Assembly: GCF_003626755.1 (NCBI RefSeq)
Contig: NZ_RBCJ01000001.1
Location: 744,001-808,000, forward strand
Direction: 5' to 3'
DNA length: 64,000 nt
From: Ulvibacterium marinum
Lineage (GTDB): Bacteria; Bacteroidota; Bacteroidia; Flavobacteriales; Flavobacteriaceae
In this document: piece after piece, positions 43,316 to 53,253 of the stretch
Position numbering within the stretch: the stretch's first letter is position 1
Layout: each line of letters opens with the position of its first letter
Position numbers and translations under genes: made by a program
Notes under the pieces: generated by a model
The model's database searches: none
Told to the model about the DNA's origin: nothing
What the model saw: the letters and a program-made list of their open reading frames with translations, nothing else

Positions 43316-45751
43316 ATGATAAAGAATTATTTAAAAATCGCTTGGCGAAACCTCTTAAAAAATAAGGGGTTCACCTTTATCAATATCGTAGGGCTTAGTA
43401 TAGGCGTGGCAGCATGCATCCTGATTTCCATCTATATTCTTCACGAGGTAAGTTATGATAAGCAAGTGCCCAATTCTGGAAATGTATATCGTATGATTGG
43501 AAATTATTTGATAGATGGCCGGGTACAAAAGGGCATCCATTTTTCCGCCAATACGGCACCTACTGTTTTGGAGGATTTTGCGGAGGTGGAGAATTCGGGA
43601 AGACTGATGGCCAATGGCTTATTCTATGGGGCCGGAAGCAATGAAATCCGTATTGAGGGCAAATCCATGCAGCATCATGAAGAAGGCTTTGCCTATGCCG
43701 ATCAGTCCATATTGGACATAATGGGTATTCCCATGGTGCATGGCGATGCATCCACGGCGCTTTCGGAACCCAAGACCATTGTGATTTCCGAAGCTATGGC
43801 CTATAAGCATTTCAATACGGGAAACCCTGTGGGCAAGGTTATTTTCTTGAATGGAAACAATGAAGACCCTTTTAGGATCAACGGAGTCATGAAAGACTTC
43901 CCAAGCAATTCCCATCTGGATTATGATTTCTTTATCACCTTGGAAGGGGTAGAATTTGGCGAGGGAGAGCAGACGAGATGGTTTCAAAACAATTACTTTA
44001 CCTATTTGGTTTTAAGGCCGGATACAGATGTGGCGGCCTTTGAAGAAAAAATGTCCAACACACTTATCCATACCTATATGAAACCCGCTTATCTCGGTGC
44101 TGGATTCGTACAGGGCGAAACCTTGGAGGATCAATTGAGTATGTCCTTACAAAGGTTGACGGACATCAACTTATATTCGGCACAAATCGATTTTGAATCA
44201 AGTTATCGCAACGATATCAAGATTATCTGGATTTTTGGTATCATCGCCCTTTTTATCCTGATTATCGCCAGTATCAATTTTGTGAATCTATCAACGGCCA
44301 AATCCGTTAGCCGGGCTAAAGAAGTAGGGGTGCGGAAAGCAGTGGGATCGTCTCGTATGTATCTGGTCGCGCAATTTTTGACAGAATCCGTTCTCATTAC
44401 CGTAATTGCTTTTATTATTGGGATTGTATTGTCGGGGTTGTTGATGCCCCTTTTTAGGGAAATGTCCGGCAAGGCCTTGACTTTTCCCTGGGATAGTCCG
44501 CTCTTTATCCCAATGGTTTTGGCGGCGGCCCTTTTAGTAGGCTCTTTGGCGGGCCTCTACCCTTCCTTCTATTTGTCCAGGTTCAATCCGGCCAAGGTGC
44601 TTAAGGGGATGATGGGCCAAAGTAAAAAGACCAGTGGACTTCGGAGCGGATTGGTGGTGTTCCAGTTCACCATCTCCATCATCCTGATAGTAGGTACACT
44701 GATTGTAAACCAGCAAATGGATTTTATCCTAAACTCCAAGATTGGTTTTGAAAAAGATCAGGTAATACAGCTCTATGGTACCAATATTTTGAACGATAAG
44801 GTAGAGACCTTTAAAGACGAGCTGGAAAACCTAAATGGTGTTAGCAGTGTTAGCATCAGTGACTACTTGCCCATTGAGGGTACCAAGAGAAACGGAAACA
44901 GCTTTCTTAATGAAGGTAGGGAAAATATTGATGAAACCGTTGGCGGACAGGCTTGGGTCATTGATGAGGATTATTTGGAGACCTTGGGCATGAAACTAGT
45001 GGAAGGACGTAATTTTTCTGAAGAGCGTAGCTCGGACGATGAGGCAACGATCATCAATCAGGCCATGGTGGAGAAATTGAACCTGGACAATCCCATAGGT
45101 AAAAGAATATCAAGATACGGTACCCTGTACGAGGTCATCGGAGTAGTGGAAAACTTCAATTTCAACACTATGAAGCAAGAGATACAACCGTTATGTTTCT
45201 TCAGGGGAATTAGTCCGTCAATAGTATCGGTAAAGGCGGATACCGGGGATATGCCCTCGCTTTTATCTTCCATTGAGGCCAAATGGCAGGAGTTCATGCC
45301 CAATATGGCCTTTCGCTACGCCTTTATGAACGACTCCTTTGCCAAAATGTACAACAATGTAAGTCGTATCCGAACTATTTTCCTGGCCTTTGCAATTTTG
45401 GCCATTTTTGTGGCTTGTTTGGGTCTCTTTGCGCTCTCCGCATTTATGGTGGAACAACGAAAGAAAGAAATCAGTATCCGCATGGTGCTCGGGGCCTCTT
45501 TTCAGAATATTTATAAACTATTAAGCATCAATTATTTAAAGTTGGTAGGAATTTCCATCCTGGTGGCTTTGCCTATTGGGTGGTATATGATGGGCCGTTG
45601 GTTGGAGGATTTTACGTATAAGATCAATATGGGTTGGGAAGTGTTTCTAGTAGCTACGGTCATTGCATTGATTATTGCGGTGGTCACCATTAGTTACCAA
45701 TCCGTTGGAGCTGCTTTGGCACCCCCCGTAAAAAGTTTACGTAACGAATGA
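43316..45751 (+). CDS. FtsX/MacB-type permease P8
   Basis: P8 has 811 residues, starting MIKNYLKIAWRNLLKNKGFT and ending APPVKSLRNE. Coupling motifs are RAKEVGVRKAVGSSR and KKEISIRMVLGASFQ; the second has Met in place of Lys and Ser in place of Gly, the most altered of the set. Domain 2 includes GGQAWVIDEDYLETLGM and LVEGRNFSEER. The segment between TM1 and domain 1 (YILHEVSYDKQVPNSGNVYRMIG) and several loops have no close match in other members, so I consider it a solitary branch. The 65-base spacer downstream holds only a weak TGCC/GGCA pairing. Confidence 0.95.
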   Translation: MIKNYLKIAWRNLLKNKGFTFINIVGLSIGVAACILISIYILHEVSYDKQVPNSGNVYRMIGNYLIDGRVQKGIHFSANTAPTVLEDFAEVENSGRLMANGLFYGAGSNEIRIEGKSMQHHEEGFAYADQSILDIMGIPMVHGDASTALSEPKTIVISEAMAYKHFNTGNPVGKVIFLNGNNEDPFRINGVMKDFPSNSHLDYDFFITLEGVEFGEGEQTRWFQNNYFTYLVLRPDTDVAAFEEKMSNTLIHTYMKPAYLGAGFVQGETLEDQLSMSLQRLTDINLYSAQIDFESSYRNDIKIIWIFGIIALFILIIASINFVNLSTAKSVSRAKEVGVRKAVGSSRMYLVAQFLTESVLITVIAFIIGIVLSGLLMPLFREMSGKALTFPWDSPLFIPMVLAAALLVGSLAGLYPSFYLSRFNPAKVLKGMMGQSKKTSGLRSGLVVFQFTISIILIVGTLIVNQQMDFILNSKIGFEKDQVIQLYGTNILNDKVETFKDELENLNGVSSVSISDYLPIEGTKRNGNSFLNEGRENIDETVGGQAWVIDEDYLETLGMKLVEGRNFSEERSSDDEATIINQAMVEKLNLDNPIGKRISRYGTLYEVIGVVENFNFNTMKQEIQPLCFFRGISPSIVSVKADTGDMPSLLSSIEAKWQEFMPNMAFRYAFMNDSFAKMYNNVSRIRTIFLAFAILAIFVACLGLFALSAFMVEQRKKEISIRMVLGASFQNIYKLLSINYLKLVGISILVALPIGWYMMGRWLEDFTYKINMGWEVFLVATVIALIIAVVTISYQSVGAALAPPVKSLRNE

Positions 45752-45816
45752 AATAATAACATCAAATGCCGGAATAAACTTGGCAGCTATCAAGGGCGGC
45801 ACTAAAAAAAGGAATC

Positions 45817-48183
45817 ATGTTTAAAAACTATCTAAAGATTGCGTGGCGGAATTTCATACAACAGAAATGGTATTCCTTTTTAAACATGAGCGGGCTTGCC
45901 ATCGGGATGGCCTGTAGCATCCTTATACTTCTTTGGGTACGGCACGAATCAAGTTATGATACCTTCCATGCCAATGCGGACCAAATTTATAGGCTTACGG
46001 CTATTGCCAATGAAGACTTCAAGGCAGCTGTGAGCCCAGCTGGAATGGTTGAGGAACTTCCACAACTAATGCCTGAAATAGAATCTAGCCTTAGGCTAGG
46101 GTATCCCTTTGAGGAACTGTTCGAAGTGGATGGCCAAAAGTTCAAGGAAAGCTCTATCTTTTATGCGGACACCAACTTTTTGGAGGTATTTACTTTTCCC
46201 TTGATCGAAGGGAATCCCAAGACCGCACTTTCCAGACCGGACGGAATTTTGCTTGCCGAGATTACGGCCCGGAAGTTCTTCGGCTCCGAAAGAGCATTGG
46301 GCCGTACCATTAAGATCAACAATACCGATACGTTTACAGTTAGCGGCGTAATGGCCGATGTTCCCTCAAATTCGCACCTACAGTTCAACGCCATTCTACC
46401 CATGACCTATCATGCCAAGACCAATTCGGACTTGATCAACAAGGTATGGGATTCTTTCAATTTTTATGGGTACTTCCAATTTAGAAAAGGGACAATTACC
46501 TCCGAAGAGGATCTTTCAGCGGCTATTGAAAAAATCAACCAGATTTACGCCGCAAGGATGACGGAGTTTGAAATTACCTTTAATCTGCAACCCTTAAAGG
46601 ACATCCATTTACATTCAAATCTACAAATTGATGTCCCTGGCCATGGGAACATTCAGTATGTAAACATCTTCTTTGTGGTGGCCTTTATCATTTTAATCGT
46701 GGCCTGCATCAATTATATGAACTTGGCTACGGCCCGCTCCTCTCGTAGAGCTAAGGAAGTGGGATTGCGAAAAGTGATAGGGGCGGGCAGAAACCAACTG
46801 ATATTCCAATTTTTTGGGGAATCGTTGATGATAGCCTTCTTTTCCTTGATTCTAGCTATAGGGATGGTGTATTTGGCTTTGCCCGCCTTTAATGATTTGG
46901 CAAAAAAACAATTGGAATTACAATTAGGGGACGCCAACATCTGGATCGGGTTAATGGCAATAGCATTGATTACCGGCCTCATTTCAGGGAGTTATCCTGC
47001 CTTGTTCCTTTCGGGTTTTAGGCCCATAAAAGTTTTAAAGGGGAGAATGAAGCTCTCCGGTTCCAATCTTTTCTTTAGAAACGGATTGGTAATTACCCAA
47101 TTTGTGGTTTCCATTTTATTGCTCATCGGTACAACCGTAATCTATACCCAATTAAATTTTATCCAAAACAAGAATTTGGGATATGACAAATCCAACTTGA
47201 TCTACATTCCCATGGAAGGTGAGCTATGGGGCAAACAGGAGGCATTGAAAACGGCTTTGGAACAAAACGTATTGACCCGTGATTTTTCCATAATTTCCGA
47301 CTTACCTGCCAATCTGGTGACCGGAGATTTTGATATCCATTGGGAGGGCAAGGATCCCAATTCCCAAGTACTTTTTCCGCATATAAATGCAGATGAAAAC
47401 TTCTTGGATGTCTTTCAAATGACACTCTTGGAGGGAAGAGGGTTTTCAAAGACCTCATCGGATAACCATGACTACTTGATTAACGAGACCGCCGTTAAAA
47501 TAATGGGAATGGATGTGGAAAATGCAGTGGGCAAGAGCCTGACCTTTAGGGAAAACAAAGGGACAATTATCGGCGTGGTAAAGGACTTTAACTACAAGCC
47601 CCTTCAATATGCCATAGAGCCTTTGGTTCTTCAACACAGAAAAGAGGGGTCTCTGGCCGTTATAAGGACCGCTCCGAAAAGTACCGAGAATACCATAGCT
47701 GTATTGGAAGGGATTTATGGGGCCTTAAATCCTGCCTACCCCTTGTCTTACAATTTTGTGGATACCAGTTTGGACGCACAATATAAAGGGGAACAACAGA
47801 TGGGAACCATATTCAATGTTTTTGCCCTATTGGCCATTTTTATTTCCTGTTTGGGATTATACGGTCTGTCCTCATTTATGACCGAGCAACGTTTCAAGGA
47901 AATTGGTATTCGAAAGGTTTTGGGGGCTAGCGCCCTTCGCCTGGTCAATATGCTTTCCCAGGATTTTATAAAATTGGTCATTATAGCTTTTTTTCTAGCC
48001 ATACCCATATCATGGTATGCTATGAATAAATGGTTGCAGGAATTCGCCTTTCGCATTGATATCCAGTGGTGGATGTTCGGCCTGGCCGGTTTTTCGGTTC
48101 TGTTCATTGCCTTGTCCACCGTAAGCTTTCAAAGCTTAAAGGCCGCTAATGCCGATCCCGTAAAGAGTCTGCGGACGGAATAA
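45817..48183 (+). CDS. FtsX/MacB-type permease P9
   Basis: P9 has 788 residues, starting MFKNYLKIAWRNFIQQKWYS. It belongs to the WEGK group (IHWEGKDPNSQVLFPHINAD in domain 2) and shares length with P7. Coupling motifs are RAKEVGLRKVIGAGRN and FKEIGIRKVLGASALR. The AGRxF position reads LLEGRGFSKT. Near the end of domain 1 it has LQPLKDIHLHSNLQIDVPGHG, a variant of the DIH motif common to most members. The C-terminus is the consensus ADPVKSLRTE. The spacer to P10 is 86 bases and carries a 15-bp palindrome at 48227-48241. Confidence 0.95.
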   Translation: MFKNYLKIAWRNFIQQKWYSFLNMSGLAIGMACSILILLWVRHESSYDTFHANADQIYRLTAIANEDFKAAVSPAGMVEELPQLMPEIESSLRLGYPFEELFEVDGQKFKESSIFYADTNFLEVFTFPLIEGNPKTALSRPDGILLAEITARKFFGSERALGRTIKINNTDTFTVSGVMADVPSNSHLQFNAILPMTYHAKTNSDLINKVWDSFNFYGYFQFRKGTITSEEDLSAAIEKINQIYAARMTEFEITFNLQPLKDIHLHSNLQIDVPGHGNIQYVNIFFVVAFIILIVACINYMNLATARSSRRAKEVGLRKVIGAGRNQLIFQFFGESLMIAFFSLILAIGMVYLALPAFNDLAKKQLELQLGDANIWIGLMAIALITGLISGSYPALFLSGFRPIKVLKGRMKLSGSNLFFRNGLVITQFVVSILLLIGTTVIYTQLNFIQNKNLGYDKSNLIYIPMEGELWGKQEALKTALEQNVLTRDFSIISDLPANLVTGDFDIHWEGKDPNSQVLFPHINADENFLDVFQMTLLEGRGFSKTSSDNHDYLINETAVKIMGMDVENAVGKSLTFRENKGTIIGVVKDFNYKPLQYAIEPLVLQHRKEGSLAVIRTAPKSTENTIAVLEGIYGALNPAYPLSYNFVDTSLDAQYKGEQQMGTIFNVFALLAIFISCLGLYGLSSFMTEQRFKEIGIRKVLGASALRLVNMLSQDFIKLVIIAFFLAIPISWYAMNKWLQEFAFRIDIQWWMFGLAGFSVLFIALSTVSFQSLKAANADPVKSLRTE

Positions 48184-48226
48184 TGAAAGAATGAAAATAG
48201 AAATTAACCCTAAAGTAAAAACAATC

Positions 48227-48241
48227 GGGTTTTCAAAACCC
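48227..48241. repeat. Spacer palindrome GGGTTTT-C-AAAACCC
   Basis: A 7-bp perfect inverted repeat around one central base lies between P9 and P10, 28 bases before the P10 ATG. It is followed by a short A-rich stretch like those before P8 and P14. It has no T-tract on the coding strand, so it is unlikely to be a terminator. Confidence 0.55.
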
Positions 48242-48269
48242 AACGCGTCTAAACAAAAAAATAAGAACC

Positions 48270-50693
48270 ATGTTTACAAACCATATTAAAATAGCCTTCC
48301 GGTATTTAAAGAACCACAAATCCTTTACCGCTGTAAACATACTCGGTCTTACTTTGGGGTTCTTCTGCTTCTTTCTACTGAATGCTTACGTGCTAAAGGA
48401 AACCTCATTTGATTTGGGGCAAGAACAGGTTTTTCGCCTACTTCAGAAAACGGTAGATGAAAATGGTACTATTCGTGAGATGGCCCAGTCTCCCCCAAAG
48501 GTCGGGGCGGAGTCAAAACGACTTTTTGAGGAAGTAGAAAATCAGACCCAGATTTTGTATTTGGGGCGAGCCAATATAGGAAACGATCCAGCGTCCGTAA
48601 CTCACCAGTCATTTGCGGTTTTGGACGATAACTTTTTACAGGTTTTTGATTTCCCTGTTCTTGAGGGAACGGTTGAGGAATTGTCGCAAAGGCCAAACGG
48701 AATTATTTTGACCGAGTCGACCAAGGAGCTTTATTTTGGACAGTCAGCGGCACTTGGTAAAATATTGAAAATGGGTGACGTTGAATACCCTGTTGTTGGG
48801 GTTTTGGAAGATTTCCCCGAGAATTCACATTTGGAGAACGTGGTTTTTATAAGTCATCAAATGGCTTCCGAGATTTATGAATGGTTTGATGAATTCATGA
48901 CCTCCAATTGGTCCAACAATCAATTGATAACCTATTTTAAGGTTTTGCCCGGTGCGGATGTGAACACACTCGGAAAAAAGATTACGGCACTGGCCAAGGA
49001 AAATTACCCGGTTGGTAAAACATTCAACAATGCCTTTACGGTACAGCCTGTACAGGATATCCATTTGTATGAAAATGAGGTAGAAGGCGAAATCAATAAG
49101 GGTAAAGGAAACGGATTATATGTAAGCTTGTTTTTCTGGGTCAGCATTCTTATTCTCCTTGTGGCGTGTTTTAATTATGCAGGCCTCTTAAATATTGCCT
49201 TTATCGATAGAGCTAAAGAAATAGGGCTTCGCCAAATCGTAGGGGCCGGGAAGCTACATTTGCTTTGGCAATTTTTATCGGAAAGCCTTCTCTTGATTTC
49301 CGTTTCAATGATTTTGGCCTATTCTTTTTTGTGGGTATTACAACCGTTGGTCCAAAATTGGTTCAGTACCACTTTGGATCTCACCGTAGTTCCTATAAAT
49401 GGTATTTTGTTGATGTTGGCTTCAGGCCTTTTTCTAAGTATAATATCGGTAGCCTATCCATTTTGGATGGTTATCAAATCTGGGGTGTCTTCCTCGCTAA
49501 AGAACACGATATCGGTAGGGTCTAAATTGCCTTTCAGAAGGTTTATGCTTACGTTTCAATTTATTGCGGTCATCACCTTTGTTACGGCTTCCTATGTCTT
49601 TAATAGGCAGATGGATTTTCTGGAAAATAAGGAATTGGGCTTTAAAAAAGAAGGTTTGGTCACCGTGGACATCAACAGTGGTATTTTGCGAGGACAGTTC
49701 GAAGCCATTAAAAACGAGTTTTTAAGAATTCCTGAAGTCAATGCGGTCAGTGTAAGCTCAAGAGTACCCGGTGAATGGAAGAATATACCTGTGGTAAAGG
49801 CCAAGCGGAATGGACAATCAACGGTGGATGCCAAGGATATGCTTTTCCTGGGTGCGGATGAGGATTTTTTAAAGACCTACAACATAAACCTAGTAGCAGG
49901 ATCAAATTTTTTGGGAACCCCTTCGGACAGTTCCAAAGTACTCATAAACGATGCCGCGGCATTGACTTTGGGGCTTGAGAATCCAGTAGGTCAATTTATA
50001 GAGGTCCCTTTTGTTAATTATGGAGGCAGTAGCCAGAATCTTGAAAAGCCATTTCAAGTGCAGATAGCAGGGGTTGTCAAAGACTTTCAAATGGAGGATT
50101 TCAGGACAAGCATCAAGCCTTTAATAATCGGAAATTGGAACAACCCCTTGCATTCCATTGATTATTACACGCTGCGAATAGAAACATCGGACTGGTCAAA
50201 AACAGCATTGGCCCTAAAAGGGGTCAATGACTCCTTTGACCCACAAACGCCTATTGAGCTCAACATTTTGAATGATAAATTCGCCCGTTTTTTTGAACAG
50301 GATAGGGAACATTTTAAACTCTTGAATTTCTTTTCCGTAATCGTTGTTTTCTTGGCCTGTATGGGACTTTTTGCCATGAGCGGTTTTGTGGCCAAAAGCA
50401 GGAACAAGGAGATCGGAATTCGAAAAGTATTGGGTTCAAGTGTAGCACAATTGCTATATCTTCTATCAAAGGACTTTATGAAATTGACCCTTATCGGATT
50501 AATTATAGCCACACCCATAACGTGGTACCTACTCAAAAGATGGCTTTCGGATTTTGCATACCATATTGATTTTAAATGGTGGATGATAGCCTTAGCTGGG
50601 TTAGTTAGCTTGGTGCTGACCCTATTGACCGTAAGTTTTCAATCGACTAAGGCCGCGACTATAAACCCAGCAAAAAGTCTAAGATCAGAATAA
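48270..50693 (+). CDS. FtsX/MacB-type permease P10 (most divergent)
   Basis: P10 has 807 residues, starting MFTNHIKIAFRYLKNHKSFT and ending INPAKSLRSE. It is the outlier of the array. After TM1 it reads LKETSFDLGQEQVFRLLQKT instead of the DELSYD-type pattern. At TM2 it has ACFNYAGLLNIAFIDRAKEIG, where others have INFMNLSTARS before RAKE. The first coupling motif ends LRQIVGAGK (Gln for Lys), and the second is NKEIGIRKVLGSSV. The AGRxF position is LVAGSNFLGTP. Because the second coupling motif is intact it probably still docks on the shared ATPase, but it may be a sensor or specialised exporter. It is followed by P11 after only 12 bases, the tightest spacing in the array. Confidence 0.94.
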   Translation: MFTNHIKIAFRYLKNHKSFTAVNILGLTLGFFCFFLLNAYVLKETSFDLGQEQVFRLLQKTVDENGTIREMAQSPPKVGAESKRLFEEVENQTQILYLGRANIGNDPASVTHQSFAVLDDNFLQVFDFPVLEGTVEELSQRPNGIILTESTKELYFGQSAALGKILKMGDVEYPVVGVLEDFPENSHLENVVFISHQMASEIYEWFDEFMTSNWSNNQLITYFKVLPGADVNTLGKKITALAKENYPVGKTFNNAFTVQPVQDIHLYENEVEGEINKGKGNGLYVSLFFWVSILILLVACFNYAGLLNIAFIDRAKEIGLRQIVGAGKLHLLWQFLSESLLLISVSMILAYSFLWVLQPLVQNWFSTTLDLTVVPINGILLMLASGLFLSIISVAYPFWMVIKSGVSSSLKNTISVGSKLPFRRFMLTFQFIAVITFVTASYVFNRQMDFLENKELGFKKEGLVTVDINSGILRGQFEAIKNEFLRIPEVNAVSVSSRVPGEWKNIPVVKAKRNGQSTVDAKDMLFLGADEDFLKTYNINLVAGSNFLGTPSDSSKVLINDAAALTLGLENPVGQFIEVPFVNYGGSSQNLEKPFQVQIAGVVKDFQMEDFRTSIKPLIIGNWNNPLHSIDYYTLRIETSDWSKTALALKGVNDSFDPQTPIELNILNDKFARFFEQDREHFKLLNFFSVIVVFLACMGLFAMSGFVAKSRNKEIGIRKVLGSSVAQLLYLLSKDFMKLTLIGLIIATPITWYLLKRWLSDFAYHIDFKWWMIALAGLVSLVLTLLTVSFQSTKAATINPAKSLRSE

Positions 50694-50705
50694 AGAACAA
50701 GAATC

Positions 50706-53138
50706 ATGTTTAAGAACTATCTAAAAATCGCTTGGAGGAACCTCAGAAAGCAACCCTTTTTCACATTTCTAAACACTTTTGGATTGGCAGTCGGTATGGC
50801 CGGGGGTTTGCTGATAACCCTATATATCTATGACGAGCTGAGTCATGATACCATGTTTGCCGATGCAGAGCGCATATATCGTATAAATGCCGATATCAAA
50901 TTTGGTGGATCCGCACAGAAATCCGCTGAAATGTCAGAACCTATGGCTGCGGCCATGCAACGAGATTTTGCCCAAGTGGAGCGTACCGTGAGGTTTCGAA
51001 ATCGCGGAAGCCAACTTATCCGAAGAACTGGTACGGAAGGCAATACCAAGGAGTTGGGAGGTACATTTGTAGATTCTACCTTTTTTAAAATGTTCGGGAT
51101 AGAGTTGATCGTCGGCGACCCAAAGACTGTATTGACCGAACCGAATACTTTGGTGCTGACCAAAACGGCGGCCGAGAAACATTTTGGTATCGAGGACGCC
51201 CTGGGCCAGAGCCTTTTGCTAAACAATACCGATACCTATACCGTGACTGGCGTTATCGATGACCTGCCCAAGAATTCTTTTTTAAGGAACCATAGTGTTT
51301 TTATGGCTATGGCCGGATTCAATGACGGGCAGATCGGCGATTGGGGTAGCCACAACTACTTTACTTTCGTTAAACTGATAAAGGGAGCCGATATCAAGGA
51401 TTTTCAGGAACCGCTACAATCCATGTTCGAAACGTATTTGATTCCTTTTGTTCAGAACGTTTTTCCGGGTATTACCAAAGAATCCTTTGAAGCATCGGGC
51501 AATTATTTGCGATATCATACCATTGCCCTGACCGACATTCATCTATATTCTGATACCGATAGTGAGCTAGCTCCGGTAAGCAGTATCCAAAATGTATATA
51601 TACTTTCCTTTATCGGGTTGTTCCTTATTATTTTGGCAAGTGTCAATTTCATGAACCTTTCTACCGCCCACTCCCTCCAAAGAGCAAAGGAGGTGGGAAT
51701 ACGAAAAACATTGGGATCCAATAAACGGGAGTTGGTCAGGCAATTCCTCACTGAATCGGGCCTCATTTCATTCATCTCGCTAGTTTTGGCCCTGGTCATT
51801 GCTTGGGCCGTGACTCCTTATTTCAACGAACTTTCCAACAAGACAATAGCCATACCTTTTGGCATGCCTATATTCTGGATAATCCTTTTTTTGGCTACGG
51901 TTCTTTTAAGCCTGTTTTCAGGCAGCTACCCCGCCTTTTTTATGTCAAAATTTATTCCCGTAAAAGTGTTAAAGGGAAGTGGATCAGGTAATATAGGCGG
52001 AGGAAAGACCAGAAATACCTTGGTAGTCCTTCAATTTGCCATTTCGGTTTTTTTGATCATAAGTACCTTGGTGGTGTACCAACAATTAAAGTTTATTCAA
52101 AGCAAGGATCTCGGCTTTTCCAAAGATCAGGTATTGATCATTGAGGATTTATTTGCTGTGGGAGACCAAATTACATCCTTAAAGGAAGAAGTAGAACAAT
52201 TGGCACAAGTCCAAAGTGCTTCGGTAAGTGGATTTTTGCCTACCCCTTCCAATCGGAGCAACACCTCCTTTTTTGTTGAAGGATCCAAGGAACAGGAAAA
52301 TGCCATTAATATACAGTCATGGCGGATAGACCATGATTATGTACCCACTTTGAATATGGAAATAGTAGTGGGCCGAAACTTTGATAGGCAGTTTGCATCG
52401 GATTCAACAGCTATGGTCTTGAATGAATCGGCTGTAGGGATTTTAGGGGTTAGCCCCCAAGAAGCCTTAGGTATGCGGATCTCCAATGAGTTGGATGCGG
52501 AGAACCCATCTTACTTTACGGTAATAGGAGTGGTTAAAGACTTCCATTACGAATCGTTGCGGGAAGACATAGGCGGGTTGTGTTTGCTATTGGGAAATTC
52601 CCCTGGATCGATGGCAATAAAATTAAGTGCAGGGGATTTTTCGAATACCATGGCGGGAATCGAGACCTTGTGGAAGAAAATGGCCCCCGGTCAAATTTTT
52701 AATTTCCGTTTCATGGACGATGCCTTTAATGCCACCTACGAAGCCGAACAACGATTGGGCCGCATTTTTATGATATTTACCCTCCTCTCAATAATTATAG
52801 CATGTTTGGGCCTTTTTGGGCTGGCCGCCTTCAACGCCACGAAACGCACAAAGGAAATAGGGATTCGGAAAGTATTGGGTGCCAGCGTTGGCCAAATAGC
52901 TTATCGACTTTCCATTGATTTTCTGAGGTTGGTGGGCATTTCAATATTGGTTTCCCTACCAATCGGCTGGTTTGCCATGAATAAATGGTTGGAAGACTTT
53001 TCCTATCGAATAGAAATTAGTTGGTGGGTATTTGCTTTGGCCGCTTTTTTGGCTGTGGCAATAGCGATAGTGACGGTGAGTTATCAAAGCATTAAGGCGG
53101 CCATCGTCAACCCCATAAAGAGTTTGCGTACAGAGTGA
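50706..53138 (+). CDS. FtsX/MacB-type permease P11, sister of P2
   Basis: P11 has 810 residues, against 811 in P2, and the two align over the whole length without large gaps by eye: KQPFFTFLNTFGLA at the start, VFPGITKESFEASGN in domain 1, a Gly-rich linker GSGNIGGGKTRN before TM5, and NATKRTKEIGIRKVLGASVG near the end. The first coupling motif is RAKEVGIRKTLGSNK, nearly identical to that of P2. Differences concentrate in domain 1 around residues 65-120 and in parts of domain 2, the expected ligand-facing regions. The spacer before it is 12 bases; the spacer after it is 115 bases with an 18-bp palindrome. Confidence 0.95.
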   Translation: MFKNYLKIAWRNLRKQPFFTFLNTFGLAVGMAGGLLITLYIYDELSHDTMFADAERIYRINADIKFGGSAQKSAEMSEPMAAAMQRDFAQVERTVRFRNRGSQLIRRTGTEGNTKELGGTFVDSTFFKMFGIELIVGDPKTVLTEPNTLVLTKTAAEKHFGIEDALGQSLLLNNTDTYTVTGVIDDLPKNSFLRNHSVFMAMAGFNDGQIGDWGSHNYFTFVKLIKGADIKDFQEPLQSMFETYLIPFVQNVFPGITKESFEASGNYLRYHTIALTDIHLYSDTDSELAPVSSIQNVYILSFIGLFLIILASVNFMNLSTAHSLQRAKEVGIRKTLGSNKRELVRQFLTESGLISFISLVLALVIAWAVTPYFNELSNKTIAIPFGMPIFWIILFLATVLLSLFSGSYPAFFMSKFIPVKVLKGSGSGNIGGGKTRNTLVVLQFAISVFLIISTLVVYQQLKFIQSKDLGFSKDQVLIIEDLFAVGDQITSLKEEVEQLAQVQSASVSGFLPTPSNRSNTSFFVEGSKEQENAINIQSWRIDHDYVPTLNMEIVVGRNFDRQFASDSTAMVLNESAVGILGVSPQEALGMRISNELDAENPSYFTVIGVVKDFHYESLREDIGGLCLLLGNSPGSMAIKLSAGDFSNTMAGIETLWKKMAPGQIFNFRFMDDAFNATYEAEQRLGRIFMIFTLLSIIIACLGLFGLAAFNATKRTKEIGIRKVLGASVGQIAYRLSIDFLRLVGISILVSLPIGWFAMNKWLEDFSYRIEISWWVFALAAFLAVAIAIVTVSYQSIKAAIVNPIKSLRTE

Positions 53139-53216
53139 TTCTTTCTCTAATGCATTATACAAAACACAGTTGAAGAGAAGGTGTAAAAATAAAAAGTTGA
53201 ACAAACGCTGAATCCA

Positions 53217-53234
53217 CCCCGACGGCCGTCGGGG
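53217..53234. repeat. 18-bp perfect GC-rich palindrome in P11-P12 spacer
   Basis: CCCCGACGGCCGTCGGGG is self-complementary over all 18 bases and stands out in an AT-rich 115-base spacer. It ends 19 bases before the P12 ATG. Similar GC-rich palindromes are dispersed in many Flavobacteriia, so a REP-like element is the best label. In RNA it could form a very stable stem close to the ribosome-binding region. Confidence 0.7.
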
Positions 53235-53253
53235 CAGCATAAATACAAGAGTC

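Noticed and set aside
45767-45785. TGCC/GGCA pairing in the P8-P9 spacer
   Set aside because: Only four base pairs across an 11-base gap; too weak to list as a hairpin.
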